Positions 24,171 to 35,654 of a stretch of DNA of 64,000 bases are shown in pieces (position 1 is the stretch's first letter; each line of letters starts with the position of its first letter). The stretch lies in contig CM049313.1 in assembly GCA_026874595.1 (NCBI GenBank), positions 15,623,508 through 15,687,507 on the forward strand, written 5' to 3'. Under the pieces are notes generated by a model. That model did no database searches. It was given only the letters and a program-made list of their open reading frames with translations, and was not told the DNA's origin. This DNA comes from Sipunculus nudus. Taxonomy: Eukaryota; Annelida; Sipuncula; Golfingiida; Sipunculidae. A program made the translations under genes and the position numbers.

Positions 24171-25300
24171 CAAACAAAGAATGCTTCTATCTTTAGCTAT
24201 AGAAAAATTCTAAAATGCACTTATTTTACGTAACAAACAATAGATTATCTAAATGCAGTAAATGTAGATTGTGTTGGATTTTGCATTTTTCTATGGTAAC
24301 AACCAGTTGCCACTGGAAACCAGTGAACACATGCATGCCAGTTGCTATTTCCTGGATTTATTTCTGTATACTTAATGATGAGTAACTCAAGTTCAATAAG
24401 TACTAAACTTGAAATTTAATAATGTTCTAAATCTTCTAGAGTAAGAAATTAACTTGTATGAGATTATCAGTGTCCTATATTATATAATATAAATTAATAA
24501 ATTAAATAATATAAATATAAATTAAATCAAAGAAGTACTTTTGTTCAAATATAGACTACCAGGACAATTGTTTTTAGTATTACATTTCCTCTGAGTAATA
24601 ATTTTCTGGTAAATAATATCAAGCCATGAATACAGTGTAGTTGGAACAAATCCATTTATCCATGCAAGTCACTCAACACTCCTGCCACACACTATACAAA
24701 AAAAGTGTATTTCTCTCATCCCCTACAGAAGTGACGCTCAGGGATTTACCGCTGTATCAGTCAGACAAAAATGTCACCTGACAGGGAAGCACAACTGGTC
24801 ATTTGACTAAAAGGTTTCTATCTCTAAATGATACATATCTTGAAGCTCAATTACTGGAAGATAATTTGTTATTCCAGAAGTAAACTGTTCCACACAGAAT
24901 TAGTGAAAAACATTCATCAGTTTCTGAGACATGTTCTACAGAGCTGCACACCACATTTAAAAATTTTTCTGCATTTTCTGGTGACAAATAACAGATAAAT
25001 TCGATTATTCCTCATCCACAAATGGACAATTATTGCATCACGGTTGCTTCTTCGGTTTTTGTTATTTCTTATGTATGTTTACAATACATTTTTCAGTACA
25101 ATTAACAAAGTTTCTAGCATTTACAAGCCTGGTATTTACTGGCCGACTCTGCAGAAAATAATTAACAGCAGATCAACTTCAGGGACAACAAATTTGTTCA
25201 TTCAAAACTAGACTTTCAAATACATAGGAATTTTGTTTGAATATAATTTTTATGAATCACAGATAAAAATATATTCCAAATTTAAATGACCTTCCTGACC
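24171..25300. other. No gene recognised
   Basis: AT-rich sequence, with a TATAATATAAATTAA-like low-complexity patch at 24475-24530. Confidence 0.35.
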
Positions 25301-25301
25301 A

Positions 25302-25372
25302 GAGGGTTGGATGCATCCTAGTGGTTGAGTCAATCGACTTTGGAGCCCAGGATCCATAGTTAAAACACAGCT
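25302..25372 (+). repeat. tRNA-derived SINE head (plus strand)
   Basis: The sequence GCATCCTAGTGGTTGAGTC resembles a tRNA A box, and about 35 bases on a decayed B-box-like TAGTTAAAACA follows. A body of unknown origin may continue to about 25470, ending in an AATAAAG-type tail. Weak but consistent with the other tRNA-like heads in the window. Confidence 0.4.
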
Positions 25373-26106
25373 AGAGTCTTCAAGGCAAAACTCTTATATC
25401 TTAAAACAAGGTTATGACTGCTGAACTGTTCCTTGTCTTATGCACAAAAAGCCAATAACAATAAAGCTCAACTCTGTATTAATGTACTTTTACACAAGAA
25501 AAAAAAATAAATATTATCCACTGCAGACCTAGCACCAGTCAAAACCAATGGGAAAAGGAAGAACAAACACCAAAGATATCATTCTTTTGTGTTTAAGTGA
25601 TATAAACCAATCAACCAGCTTAATGCCTTTGTGGATGCTATTGCTAGACAAGGACGTATTGAAAATCTATTAATATTTTTTAAGATAAATAAGAATAGTC
25701 TGACTTTTTTTCTTTTTCAAGGCCTATGATGGACAAACGATGCGTTACAGGGGTACAAATCGCACAACGGATTGTCTCTTCTGAGTTAATAATCATCAAG
25801 AATTTTATCAACTTAACTCTTCTGCTGATATGATAACATGTGACTCTTAATATAATGATGCAGACCTATGACAGTATTTTATCCTTCCAGCCTTGCTCTA
25901 ACCCAAGGAGGGATGGATGCACTCTAACATTTCCTTCAAACACTGAATGCCAGGGCCAAAGTTCCTTATTTTAAAATGTAACAAGGCACATAACAGTGCT
26001 TAATGCCAACTGACTTTTGGATTTTCTTTCATCTGAGGAAAAAAAATATATGACAATATTTAGAGGCGCCTTATCACCTATAATAATGCTGAATTAACAT
26101 GGAACA

Positions 26107-26424
26107 TTTCTTCTTTCCTTTAAAACAAATTGGCACCTGACAAAATATTGCCTTAAAACTGCTTACTCCTGTAAACGAGTATTAAAAACAGTGGACTGAT
26201 GCGGTCATAGGGGTCGACATAAACGCAGCATATACATCACCCAGGACACAACATTTGTCAATCAGGAGATGCCCTGACTGACTTGGCCTTAACAATGTAA
26301 TACATGTTCCCGCTGGCTGAAGCACCACATCTTGTGGCTCACAATCAGACCTCCAGTTACAGGGCCTTGTAATGATAACAGACACATGTGGACTGTGTTT
26401 ACCAACACAAGGTGTTAAACAGCC
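26107..26424 (+). repeat. Dispersed repeat R2, left half of interrupted copy
   Basis: This segment aligns with 44706-45031. Shared blocks are CTTCTTTCCTTTAAA, AAAATATTGCCTT, TTACTCCTGTAAACGAGT, CCCTGACTGACTTGGCC and TGTAATACATGTT. The match stops at AACAGCCA, where two abutting transposons begin. It resumes at 29609 with AGGTACTGAGA, matching 45038 onward. Confidence 0.8.
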
Positions 26425-26943
26425 AAATATATGTAGAGGGAAGAATGAGAATCTGGGAAGATCCGGAATCCTTCTGGGAAAAATGAGAATTATGATTTTC
26501 CTGGGAAAAATGAGAATTCTGATTTTTCCCGGGAATAATGGGAATTCCAATCCTTCCCGGGAAAAATCAGAATCATTTCATACTAGATTTGATTCTTATT
26601 TTTCCCGGGAAAAACCAGAATTCTTATTTTTCCCAGCCAGCTCCAATTTGTTAAATGATATCCTTTTAATAGTTAAGGTGGATTAAGTTTGCATGCTTTA
26701 ATAAGGTATTATAACCAAACTTTAATGTTATCTGCATCACAATCAATACTGATTGATGTTTATTAATCAAAGGGGTCAGATAAAAAAACACACAAACAGC
26801 ATCATAATACTTTGTGTCAACAAGTGTAGTTATTCCTAAGCCCTTTAAACATAATTTATTTTTTTTTTATTCTCTGGGAACCTCAGCTCAAAAACCTGTC
26901 CAAGCTATTATTATAATATTATAACAAAAAAGATGAAGGAACT

Positions 26944-27014
<71 letters not shown>

Positions 27015-27518
27015 CCCTTTACTGTTCATATATTCATCAATACTCTTTTAGTAAATTTTTTGTCAGCTTCATATTTTATTCACATATTTCTGTTTTGTGT
27101 GATTGTACTATTTATTTCTTTTTTAACACTTGAACAGTTCAGAATTAATGTGAAAGAAAGATGATAAAAGTTTCTTTCTGAAAAAGAGAAATAAGTTTGA
27201 AAAAAATTAAAAGAGTTAAGTTGGCATCAATAATTCCCATTTTTCCCGGGAAGAATGAGAATGCTCATTTTTCCCAGGTTTGAATTTCAAAACTGAATTT
27301 CAATCTCTCCCGGGAAAAATGAGAATTCTCAATTTTCCCAGGGGGGGACTGGAATTCTAATTTTTCCCAGGATGAATGAGAATTCTTATTCTTCCTGGGA
27401 AGTATGGGAATCCCTTCATACCATCTCTGGATTCTCATTTTTCCCGGGAAAAATCAGAATTCTCATTTTTCCCTGGAGGATTCCGGATCTTCCCAGATTC
27501 TCATTCTTCCCTCGACAT
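26425..27518. mobile_element. TIR element, CCCGGG-palindrome subfamily, about 1.1 kb
   Basis: The left end (ATATATGTAGAGGGAAGAAT) and right end (ATTCTTCCCTCGACATATAT) are inverted. The arms (26430-26640 and 27235-27510) are arrays of units around TTTTTCCCGGGAAAAAT alternating with AGAATTCTCATT-like spacers. The SmaI-type CCCGGG palindrome recurs many times with variants. The interior (26640-27230) holds an (AT)n tract and plain AT-rich DNA. No transposase is seen. The right end abuts the next element through the shared sequence CATATATATG. Confidence 0.75.
26949..27057 (+). repeat. (TA)n microsatellite with conserved right flank
   Basis: About 62 bp of TA dinucleotides are followed by GAACCCTTTACTGTTCATAT and the same block as at 20765-20812. 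It lies inside the CCCGGG-type element, so that element or the microsatellite block has been copied between loci. Confidence 0.85.
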
Positions 27519-27738
27519 ATATATGTTACAGGCGAAATTAGAAGCCGGGTGGATTTAAAATCCGCCTAGGCGAGATTGAAATTTTGATTTCGCCTAGGCT
27601 AGATCAAAATTTCAATCTCGCCTAGGCAGACTTAAAATTTGCCTAGGCGAGATTGAAATATTGATTTCACCTAGGCCATATTAAAATCCTAGCTATTACT
27701 CTGCTTCATTCAATTTTTTGGTTTAATCTTGCTGATTG

Positions 27739-28665
27739 GTTTATAATAATGTTTATCTTAAAAAGTATGATCTTAATATTTAATGATAACATTGGATTTT
27801 TTTTAAAAATCATGCTAATAGTGGATTTTTTCCCCTATTTCTTTCAAGTGAACACAAGAACATTGAGCCTCAGAACATTGAGTAGTTTTATAATAATGTT
27901 TATCTTAAAAAGCATGATCTTAATATTTAATGATAAGGCCAAAATAAAAAAAAGGTATGGTTCTCAGGCACTTTTTTTCAGAAATCAATGCGGGCGGGCG
28001 CTTTTTTTATTTTAAATTTTTTGGTATGTTTCGATAAAAATGTCAAATGATAAGGGAAAAGCATGAAAATAACAGTTTTATTTTGCTAAATAAGTAAAAT
28101 CACTACAAAACAAAGGAAATTGTATGGTTTTACCTTCTTGAAAGAAATGTCGGAGCGGCAGCAGCTCAAGATTGGAAAGTTTTTATTGAAAATCAAAATA
28201 AAAATTTTTGATGCGGGGGTTTAAAATTGATGCGGGCGGTGCTTGAGAACCATACCTTTAATTTTTTTTGGCCTAACATTTGGATTTTTTTAAAAATCAT
28301 GCTAATAGTGGATTTTTTCCCCTATTTCTTTTAAGTGAACACAAGAACATTGAGCCTCAGAACATTGAGTAGTTTTATAATAATGTTTATCTTAAAAAGT
28401 ATGATCTTAATATTTAATGATAACATTGGATTTTTTTAAAAATCATGCTAATAGTGGATTTTTTCCCCTATTTCTTTTCAGTGGACACAAGAACACTGAG
28501 CCTCAGAACACTGAGTAGTTTTATAATAATGTTTATCTTAAAAAGTATGATCTTAATATTTAATGATAACATTGGATTTTTTTAAAAATCATGCTAATAG
28601 TGGATTTTTTCCCCTATTTCTTTTAAGTGGAAACAAGAACACTGAGCCTCAGAAGATTGAGTAGC
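27739..28665 (+). repeat. 147-bp tandem repeat, about four copies, inside the CCTAGG element
   Basis: Units start GTTTTATAATAATGTTTATC at 27885, 28372 and 28519, with a slightly diverged first copy at 27739. They contain CATGCTAATAGTGGATTTTT and AACATTGAGCCTCAGAAC. Spacing is 146-147 bp once the 337-bp insertion at 27937-28273 is removed. Confidence 0.9.
27937..28273. mobile_element. PIF/Harbinger-type MITE, 337 bp
   Basis: The left end GGCCAAAATAAAAAAAAGG followed by TATGGTTCTCAGGCAC pairs with the right end: GTGCTTGAGAACCATACC, then a T-rich run and GGCC. It is flanked by TAA at 27934-27936 and 28274-28276. The neighbouring 147-bp unit copies show the empty sequence with a single TAA. A 3-bp TWA duplication and G-rich ends fit PIF/Harbinger. 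GATGCGGGCGG-like motifs lie inside both ends. Confidence 0.85.
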
Positions 28666-29608
28666 TGCGAAAAATTACAGATATTAATCTATAAATAAAT
28701 GAGGGAATTAAACAGACTAGGAAATGTATATTCTGAGAGTAACAAACAAGAACACATGTATAAAAAGATACTCTTATTATATTTAACATTTAGCAATTCC
28801 ATAACTACGTGGTAATCACAATCTAAAATATACAGTATGCACCATTTATAATAAGCAATATAAATAAATTATTCAAATACCTGTATCTTCCTTGCCCTTT
28901 TCAGCTAATAAAAAGCCAAAATTTAATGTTATTTGCAAAGACGAAAAATAAATGCTGAAACCTGAAAAAATCAGACTGAAAATATACCTGTGTTTTTTTT
29001 TTAATTTCATTCACCTGTCAAAAAAGACTCCATCAATTCTGTCTAGCATTCTTTTGCATCAGTGATTATAAAAATCCATTTATTTTTTATGTTCATTAAG
29101 ATATAGTGTTCTTAATAATCTAATCAATCAAAATCCATAGTTTCTATAAGACTTACACTTAAAACAAAGCAAAATTAAAATTTCCGTCTTGTTGGCCAGG
29201 GTAGATCTTAAATTCCTAAAATGGTCCTATTCATTAAGATGTTCAGATATACAATTCTCAACAGTTTAATCTCTCCCCACTAAATGTGAGAATAAATTGC
29301 AATTATTATGAAACAATCAGCATGATTAAACCAAAGAATTGAATGAAGCAGATTTAAAGCTAGGATTTTAATTTGGCCTAGGCAAAATTAGAATTTCAAT
29401 CTCACCTAGACGGATTTAAAATCTGTCTAGGTGAGATTGAAATCCTACATATAATCATAACAGGATCTTAATCTCGCCTAGGCGGAATCAGAATTTCAAT
29501 CTCGCCTAGGCAGATTTTAAATCCGCCTAGGCGAGATTGAAATTTTAATCTCGCCTAGGCTGATTTTAAATCCGCCTGGATTCTAATTTCGCCTGTGACA
29601 TATATATG

Positions 29609-29730
29609 CGAGGTACTGAGAGTGTGTGCTGCGAAGGTTTTGCTGGAAAACTTTTGATTAAAGCAAAGCTGAACTGATAATGTGAAAGAATAGGCATAAT
29701 ATTGCTCCTGACTATGTCTCTTTAATGAGG
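29609..29730 (+). repeat. Dispersed repeat R2, right half of interrupted copy
   Basis: It continues the alignment to 45038-45155 with AGGTACTGAGAGTGTGTGCT, AAAGCAAA, TGAACTGATAA and CCTTTAAT-like blocks. Together with 26107-26424 it forms one R2 copy split by about 3.2 kb of transposon sequence. Confidence 0.8.
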
Positions 29731-29824
29731 AAGAAAGCATTGTTTGACATTCAATTACAGTCTCTGTGTCCCAAATATTAACTTTAGTCATCAAAGATGA
29801 AATGTCACATGCAGAAATGAACTG

Positions 29825-30005
29825 AATGGCATCCAATCAGCTTGCTGTTTGGAAATAAATTTATTTATGGTTGGAAAATTAATTCTATGACAGGAAGTCC
29901 TGTTATATTTCTATATACAAGGAAGAAAACTGACTTAGATCTTAACTACAATACACCTTTGTTATACACTGTGTATAGTATCATAAGCAAGAAGTTTTAT
30001 TATTT
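29825..30005 (+). repeat. hAT-like dispersed repeat R3, partial copy a
   Basis: AAATTTATTTATGGTTGGAAA and ACTACAATACACCT-like blocks match 62485-62620. The weaker block TGGAAAT with downstream spacing also matches the adjacent copy at about 30205-30330. Two related partial units therefore lie head to tail here. Confidence 0.55.
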
Positions 30006-30019
30006 GGGCTATAAAGAAT

Positions 30020-30433
30020 CACTGGTGCACCGATGCATCACGATACAGTCAAATATCATATCAGTATCGTCAAATGTCCCTGTATCGATACACTGACGTT
30101 ACTTGAACGTGTGAGGAAAAATGACGTTCAACATTTATTAACAGTTCCAAAATGTCATATATTGCATGTAAGGTAAAACATCATCAGTCAGAAATTAGTG
30201 TACCCACCTTTGATTGGCTGATTGTTTGTAAATAAATGTTATTATAAATTGGAAATATAATTTACATGAGAAAGTGTTGTTATCTAGCAATCTGCAATCC
30301 TGAACATGTATCAACTTGGAATTTATACATCAATGTACCAGTAATACTTCGTATCGTGTATGGTATTGTGAGCAAAGTATCATGATGTGTATCATATCAT
30401 GAAATATTAATTAATGTATTGTTACAGCCCTAA
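30020..30433 (+). mobile_element. hAT-like element R3, copy b
   Basis: The right end reads ATGTATTGTTACAGCCCTA, the inverse of TAGGGCTGTAACAATACAT, an end form typical of hAT-type non-autonomous elements. The interior contains ATCACGATAC, GTATCGATACA and GTATCATGATG-like motifs. The left boundary near 30025 (TGCACCGATGCATCACGATA) does not mirror the right end, so the element is probably truncated or rearranged and no target duplication was confirmed. Confidence 0.5.
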
Positions 30434-31385
30434 TACTGAAGCATATCACTGTGTGAGAGTGATCCTTTTAGCTCTAATTCATTTGAATTGAAAATGCTTT
30501 TAATAACCATGTTCCAAAGAAGACAACACAGCACTACAAGATGGGAGCAGGCTTTTATCCAGATAAATGTAGAAACTGATTTAAACCTTCATCTACATGT
30601 TAAATGACAAAGTATGATGCTTGCTCCTTCAGTCAAAATACAAATTAATCCACAAACACGCCCTCATCGTAATCTTGTCATTTTTTAGGCATGCATCTGA
30701 CCTCCATAGAACAGTCATCAAAACAGGACTTACCTGTCATACTTCATGTTATTCGGACCTATTTCTACAAGTATCTTCACAATCAATCTTTGCAAATCTA
30801 CCTTGTCAAATATCCAACCACTGCTACACCTTTCATCAAAACTAGACTTGCAGTTGTTATCTCATCCGATGCCTCTCCCCTACAAATTTTCATCACAAAA
30901 TCTTACCCATCTATCTCTGTCCTGCCTTCAGTGCATCCCACGAGTTTCATCAAAATCAACGATGCCAGCTGGTGTCATCCTTGGAACACATGACAATTTA
31001 AAGCTGAGCCAAAAGATAGGGGTGAAACCGTGTATATTCAAGAGACTGGCGGGACCAGTTAACTCCACCATATAGTGCCCCATGTGCCTGTAAAGATCCC
31101 ACATTCGATCAGACAGCCTGACAATTATATGACAATAAACCTACTGGTAATGAGATACATATATACAGCCTGAATGTAGTCCTGTGTCTCTGATAATCAG
31201 ACTCTGGGTGGGATGTCTAGTAAAGCAGAACCACAGAACAGTGTACATCCTCTGCTATTTCAGGACTAAACAAAGTAATTAACCAGAAGACCAGTGAGTC
31301 CTTGAAAATTTTGTCAAATTTCAACAGAAAAGGCCTGTGAAATGTGCAAACAAAAGCACAGCAAACATGCATAATTAAATATGCC
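30434..31385. other. No gene recognised
   Basis: Three overlapping plus-strand frames of 74-109 codons at 30621-31075 compete with each other, and none shows a recognisable domain. They may mark unusual composition but are not called. Confidence 0.35.
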
Positions 31386-31394
31386 CATCTTATG

Positions 31395-31745
31395 TCTTGT
31401 GACATCTGACCTAATTAAATATGAGTGAATTTTGCATAGAATTAAATTCAGGTGAGAAACTGTATGGTGAATATTTATAATGAGATTCATGAATATCCAT
31501 CAGATTTTAGGTAAGTCATCACTCAACAAGTATGGTGACCTCTAACCTCATTAAATATGCATGGATTTTGCCAGTAATCAGTCTTTGGTGAGATAGTATA
31601 CATTGGTTAATATTTCTATAGTTTCATAAAAATCCATCATATTTCAGATAAGTTATCGCTGCGACACCACAAAGTAACCTTGTGACCTCTGACCTCATTA
31701 AATATGCATTGATTTTGCCTAGTATCCATTTTTGGGGAAAATCTA
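31395..31745 (+). repeat. TGACCT repeat family R4, tandem copy set 1
   Basis: Three units start near 31401, 31537 and 31684 with GTGACCTCTGACCTCATTA followed by AATATGCATGGATTTTGCC. Middle sections contain TTCATAAAAATCCATCA and GATAAGTTATC-like blocks. Unit length is about 136-147 bp. The same family occurs at 54080-54540. Confidence 0.75.
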
Positions 31746-33175
31746 CAACTTTAAGCACTCTTCAAAGTTTTTTTTTTTTTTGGTTTCTGATTAACCATAT
31801 TCTATAAATAAAGTGATCCTTCAAAACAAAGACCTAAATTCTTTATTGTTACAAAACCTTTATCATTCCATGATGGTTTGACATGAACTGACTTATTACA
31901 AATCACTTTGGGTGCTAAATCGGCTTACAATGAGATTAAATCTTGCCACATGCTTTTTTTTTGGTAATATTTATTTATAAACAGACTTATATTTCTTAAT
32001 TGTATTATAATCTTATTTTAAATAACAGCACTCTTCTATTTAAAAAAAATTAACCAATTTTTTCCTAAGAAACAACACTGAATTATTCAATAATCTCATT
32101 CAGGAGTAAGTTTTCTAACCCCTACATTTATTTATTTCTAGCCTTAAATTATAAGCCAGAATTATTGTTCTATTAAAATCACTAACATTTATATTATATA
32201 TCCACTATTACAAAGCTATTAATTTCCTCTTACAATACACCAACATATCCTATGGGTGATAGTCACAATATAATGTCTATGCCTGAACCCCTTCAGCTAC
32301 AAAACTGAATCAAAACCATCTACCTGCATTTGACCACATATGGGGGCTACCTGTGGATACCTGATGGTCTAATTATTTAAAGTAACCTCACTTCTCAAAC
32401 AGATGCTAATACTGACCTACCACATCCCAACAGCTGTGAACATTTCAGTGACATTTACCTTACGACTCAGTAAATGACACTGTCACTCATGGAGAGCCTG
32501 TGTTATTATATTTTTCGTCATTGGACCTGCCTCATTTTGAGCTGGTTCATGCCTCTTCTGAACTAATATTTGTAAAATAATCCATATTTTGTTCCTGAGA
32601 TCAGGGGATGACAATTCAGAGTTGTGCACCAGCTGGGGGTAGCCTCATATTAAAGAATTTTCCAACAACAAAACACTCAAACCTGCTTATGAAAGCAGTA
32701 AGCGAGGCAAAAACGAATAAGACGTCAGAAGAACTGCAGAATCAGCAACATTATAACCACGATGTCTTCTTACACTTTCACATTTAATACTCCTATCCCT
32801 TCTCTTCATGGAGTCTTTGGCAAAATAAATGGAGAAACAGTTTTATTACTGTTAAGCTGGAATTAGTTTTGTGCACCAGATGAGACAAGAAATCTCATCA
32901 TGCAACAATAATTAACTGCATTATTAATTGATCATCAAGTCTTTTTGGTTCCTTCTTTCTAAAACTGTTCAGTGTTGTAAAGTGCATTAATTAATGTCTT
33001 ACACCTGTGGATCACTGATTACCTCACCTGACTTCCTTCATTATCCCGCCATTCACATCAAGATTGGATTTTGTGACTGACAGGTCACAGACAAGGCTGT
33101 GATCATTCAAGCGGATCAGAGTCATAATTGGAATGACATTACAGAACCAGGAGTCACAGTGGCTTAGCAAGATTG
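31746..33175. other. No gene recognised
   Basis: AT-rich sequence. A minus-strand open stretch ending at a good donor (GAAGTCAG then GTGAGG near 33023) overlaps the degenerate edge of the adjacent minisatellite and is not called. Confidence 0.35.
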
Positions 33176-33177
33176 GA

Positions 33178-33960
33178 TCAGAGACACAGCTAGAATGATG
33201 TAAAGGGTTCAGAGTCACAGCTGTGACAGGATCAAGGTCACAGCTGGGATCATGTGACAGGATAAGTCACAGCTTGGATCAGGTGACAGGATCAGAGTAA
33301 CAGCTGGGATCATGTAACAGGATCAGAGTCACAGCTGGGATCATGTAACAGGATCAGAGTCACAGCTGGGATCAGATGACAGGATCAGTCACAGCTTAAA
33401 TCATGTGACAGAATCAGTCACAGCTGGGATCATGTGACAGGATCAGTCACAGCTGGAATCATGTGACAGGATCAGTCACAGCTTGGATCATGTGACAGGA
33501 TCAGAGTCACATCTTGGATCAGGTGACAAGATCAGAGTCACAGCTGGGGTCATGTGACAGGATCAGTAACAGCTGGGATCATATGACAGGATCAGTCACA
33601 GCTGGGATCATGTGACAGGATCAGTCACAGCTTGGATCATGTGACAGGATCAGAGTCACAGCTGGGGTCATGTGACAGGATCAGTCACAGCTGGGATAAG
33701 ATGACTGGATCAGTCACAGCTTGGATCAGGTGACAGGATCAGAGTCACAGCTGGGATCATGTGACAGGATCAGTCACAGCTGAGATCATGTGACAGGATC
33801 AGAGTCACAGCTGGGATCATGTGACAGGATCAGAGTCACAGCTGGGATCATGTGACAGGATCAGAGTAACAGCTGGGATCGTGTGACAGGATCAGTCACA
33901 GCTTGGATCATGTGACAGGATCGAAGTCACAGCTGGGATCATGTGACAGGATCAGAGTCT
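33178..33960 (+). repeat. Minisatellite, 28-33-bp unit, about 27 copies
   Basis: Units are of the form ATGTGACAGGATCAGTCACA followed by GCTGGGATC, with a frequent four-base AGAG insertion after ATC. Each unit holds the inverted pair GTGAC and GTCAC separated by about seven bases in the shorter form, plus a CAGCTG or CAGCTT core. Degenerate units extend left to about 33070. Confidence 0.9.
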
Positions 33961-35430
33961 CCACTCTGTTTGCTTGGTATCATCTTGTAGTCTGTGGAGC
34001 TGGTTCATCTGGGGAAGGCCAGGAGTCCAGGACTTTGTGATGCTGTGGGTTGGTGTATCAATCAACCTGATGGCAAAGACATAACTCAAAGCTGGAAAAA
34101 GAAAGTGAAAATTTTTGTTTCAACTGGAGGGCATTTGGTCCTGTGCCATGATAAATATTCAAAATTGTTTAAAAAATATATGACTGTTTCAGGTCCCTGT
34201 GGGAAGCTTCCAACTGATTAAAGCAATAATGATTTCTCCCTGGATGTTCGTTAAGTGACTACTGCTCGGATCCAAAAAGAATGGCAGCAACAAAACCTAG
34301 GAATGCCAAGGGGCCAAAAACTGCTGCAATGATGGCCTGCTGTAAGGTTGTCTACTAATGACAACTCTGTCAGCACTGATGAGGTTTATAGTGACCTTAC
34401 ACGGATCAATACAGATCTGATACGGATCTGATCAGCCAGAGCACCAGGTTGCGCCGTTCCTGGGCTGACATCGGCTAAGCCTTCCTATCATTAGACAAAC
34501 GATCAGAAATTCTATTGCATCAAAGCTCTTGTAAAAATATTCCCACAAAAAGCTTTACAAATGAGCCAGGCTTCAGGCTTGGCATTCCATCCCCCGAAAC
34601 TAAACCCATCCAATCAGTTCCTGTTGTGGTATCAACCCTCAATTCATAGCACCAAAATTCTGTATCGTTCACTTGAGTTATAATATCAAGATACTCAATT
34701 TTTCCTAAAATGTAGCCTTAAAATATTTAATAAAACAAAATTGTCCACTGCATGCATTTATTTGTCAATAATCTTGATTCAATTTGAAAACCAAATTAAT
34801 TACATAATTGAGGACAATTTTATAAAAGTTAAAATGTAAAGGCCTTCAGAAGTAAATCTCATGTTTAATATATATGAAAGCATGTGAGTGATTAAAATCC
34901 TCTTGATAATCTCTAGTTCAGTTTCAGATTCAATAATATAGAATAATTAAGGCACTAGTTAGTTACAATATATCAATATTTAATCACAATTGAAAAATAT
35001 TGATTTGCTATAACTAGAAAAACAAACTTTATGCTGATGAAAATCAATCCCTGTGAATGATCTAATATGCAATGGGCAATTTACAAAGAAGGATGCAAGG
35101 AAATGTCCTGTTTTACTTTAAAACAAAGTACGTTTTTATTTTCTGCCTGATTTTAAACGTTGTCTACCTTATAAGGTTAAAGGATTACATTTGTTGCAGA
35201 AAAAGGCTGCAAGGAGCACTGAATATGGAACCAGGTCGAACAATACCTGATGATAATGTTATGATGTGCTGAACAATACCTGATGATAATGTTATGATGT
35301 GAAATAAATTTAAATATTTATTATATGTATATCACTGGTTAGAGTGAAACCCACTCTTAACAATAAGATTACATGGCATTTTCATGTTTTTTTTTCAAGT
35401 ACAACAGTATATATACCTGCAGATCGAGTT
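33961..35430. other. No gene recognised
   Basis: A 75-codon plus frame at 33994 and smaller frames have no recognised similarity. The duplicated phrase ACAATACCTGATGATAATG at about 35240-35290 is a small local repeat. Confidence 0.35.
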
Positions 35431-35567
35431 CCATTCCACTCCTGGGTGTGTGTAAGCCCAATTGCTGGGTCATAACACCATGGAACCCTCAAAAGGTGCA
35501 CTCGTTTGTAAATGATACATGACTGTTGGGCACAGTCTCCCAATAAAGCCTGCATAGCTCACCCTTT

Positions 35568-35650
35568 GGGGGGGGGGATGACTGGAAGATTCGAACTCAC
35601 GATCTTCGGGCTTTGAGTCCTGTGCTCTACCCCTGAGTCACAGAAGCCGG
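35568..35650 (-). repeat. tRNA-derived SINE head (minus strand) with poly-G
   Basis: On the minus strand the A-box-like TGACTCAGGGGTAGAGCAC is followed by a good B box, GAGTTCGAATCTTCC. The spacing is tRNA-like but the acceptor ends do not pair. A poly-G run (35568-35577) directly follows. A body with CCCAATAAAGCC may extend to about 35440. This is the best preserved tRNA-like unit in the window. Confidence 0.6.
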
Positions 35651-35654
35651 TCTG

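Larger units (their letters stand above)
27518..29608. mobile_element. TIR element, CCTAGG-palindrome subfamily, copy 1 (about 2.1 kb)
   Basis: The left end CATATATATGTTACAGGCG and right end (minus) CATATATATGTCACAGGCG are inverted. The arms (about 27518-27745 and 29313-29608) consist of units such as GCCTAGGCGAGATTGAAAT and TTTAAAATCCGCCTAGGC, rich in the AvrII-type CCTAGG palindrome. The match between arms extends inward past TTGAATGAAGCAGA. The interior carries a 147-bp tandem repeat, itself split by a Harbinger-type MITE, and about 650 bp with no recognised content. No transposase is seen. Confidence 0.75.

Noticed and set aside
26943-27164. Tyr/Ile repeat frame
   Set aside because: It is a translation of the (TA)n tract.
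30621-31075. Three overlapping plus frames of 74-109 codons
   Set aside because: All three frames are open together and none contains a recognisable motif.
33023-33218. Minus-strand open stretch ending at a good splice donor
   Set aside because: Its upstream half lies in the degenerate edge of the 28-33-bp minisatellite, and the acceptor is unclear.
33178-33960. Array resembling a CRISPR by spacing
   Set aside because: Units are contiguous with no unique spacers, no cas genes, and the context is eukaryotic; it is a minisatellite.
35578-35650. Functional tRNA gene on the minus strand
   Set aside because: A and B boxes are good but the acceptor stem does not pair and the anticodon arm is not well formed; a SINE head fits better.
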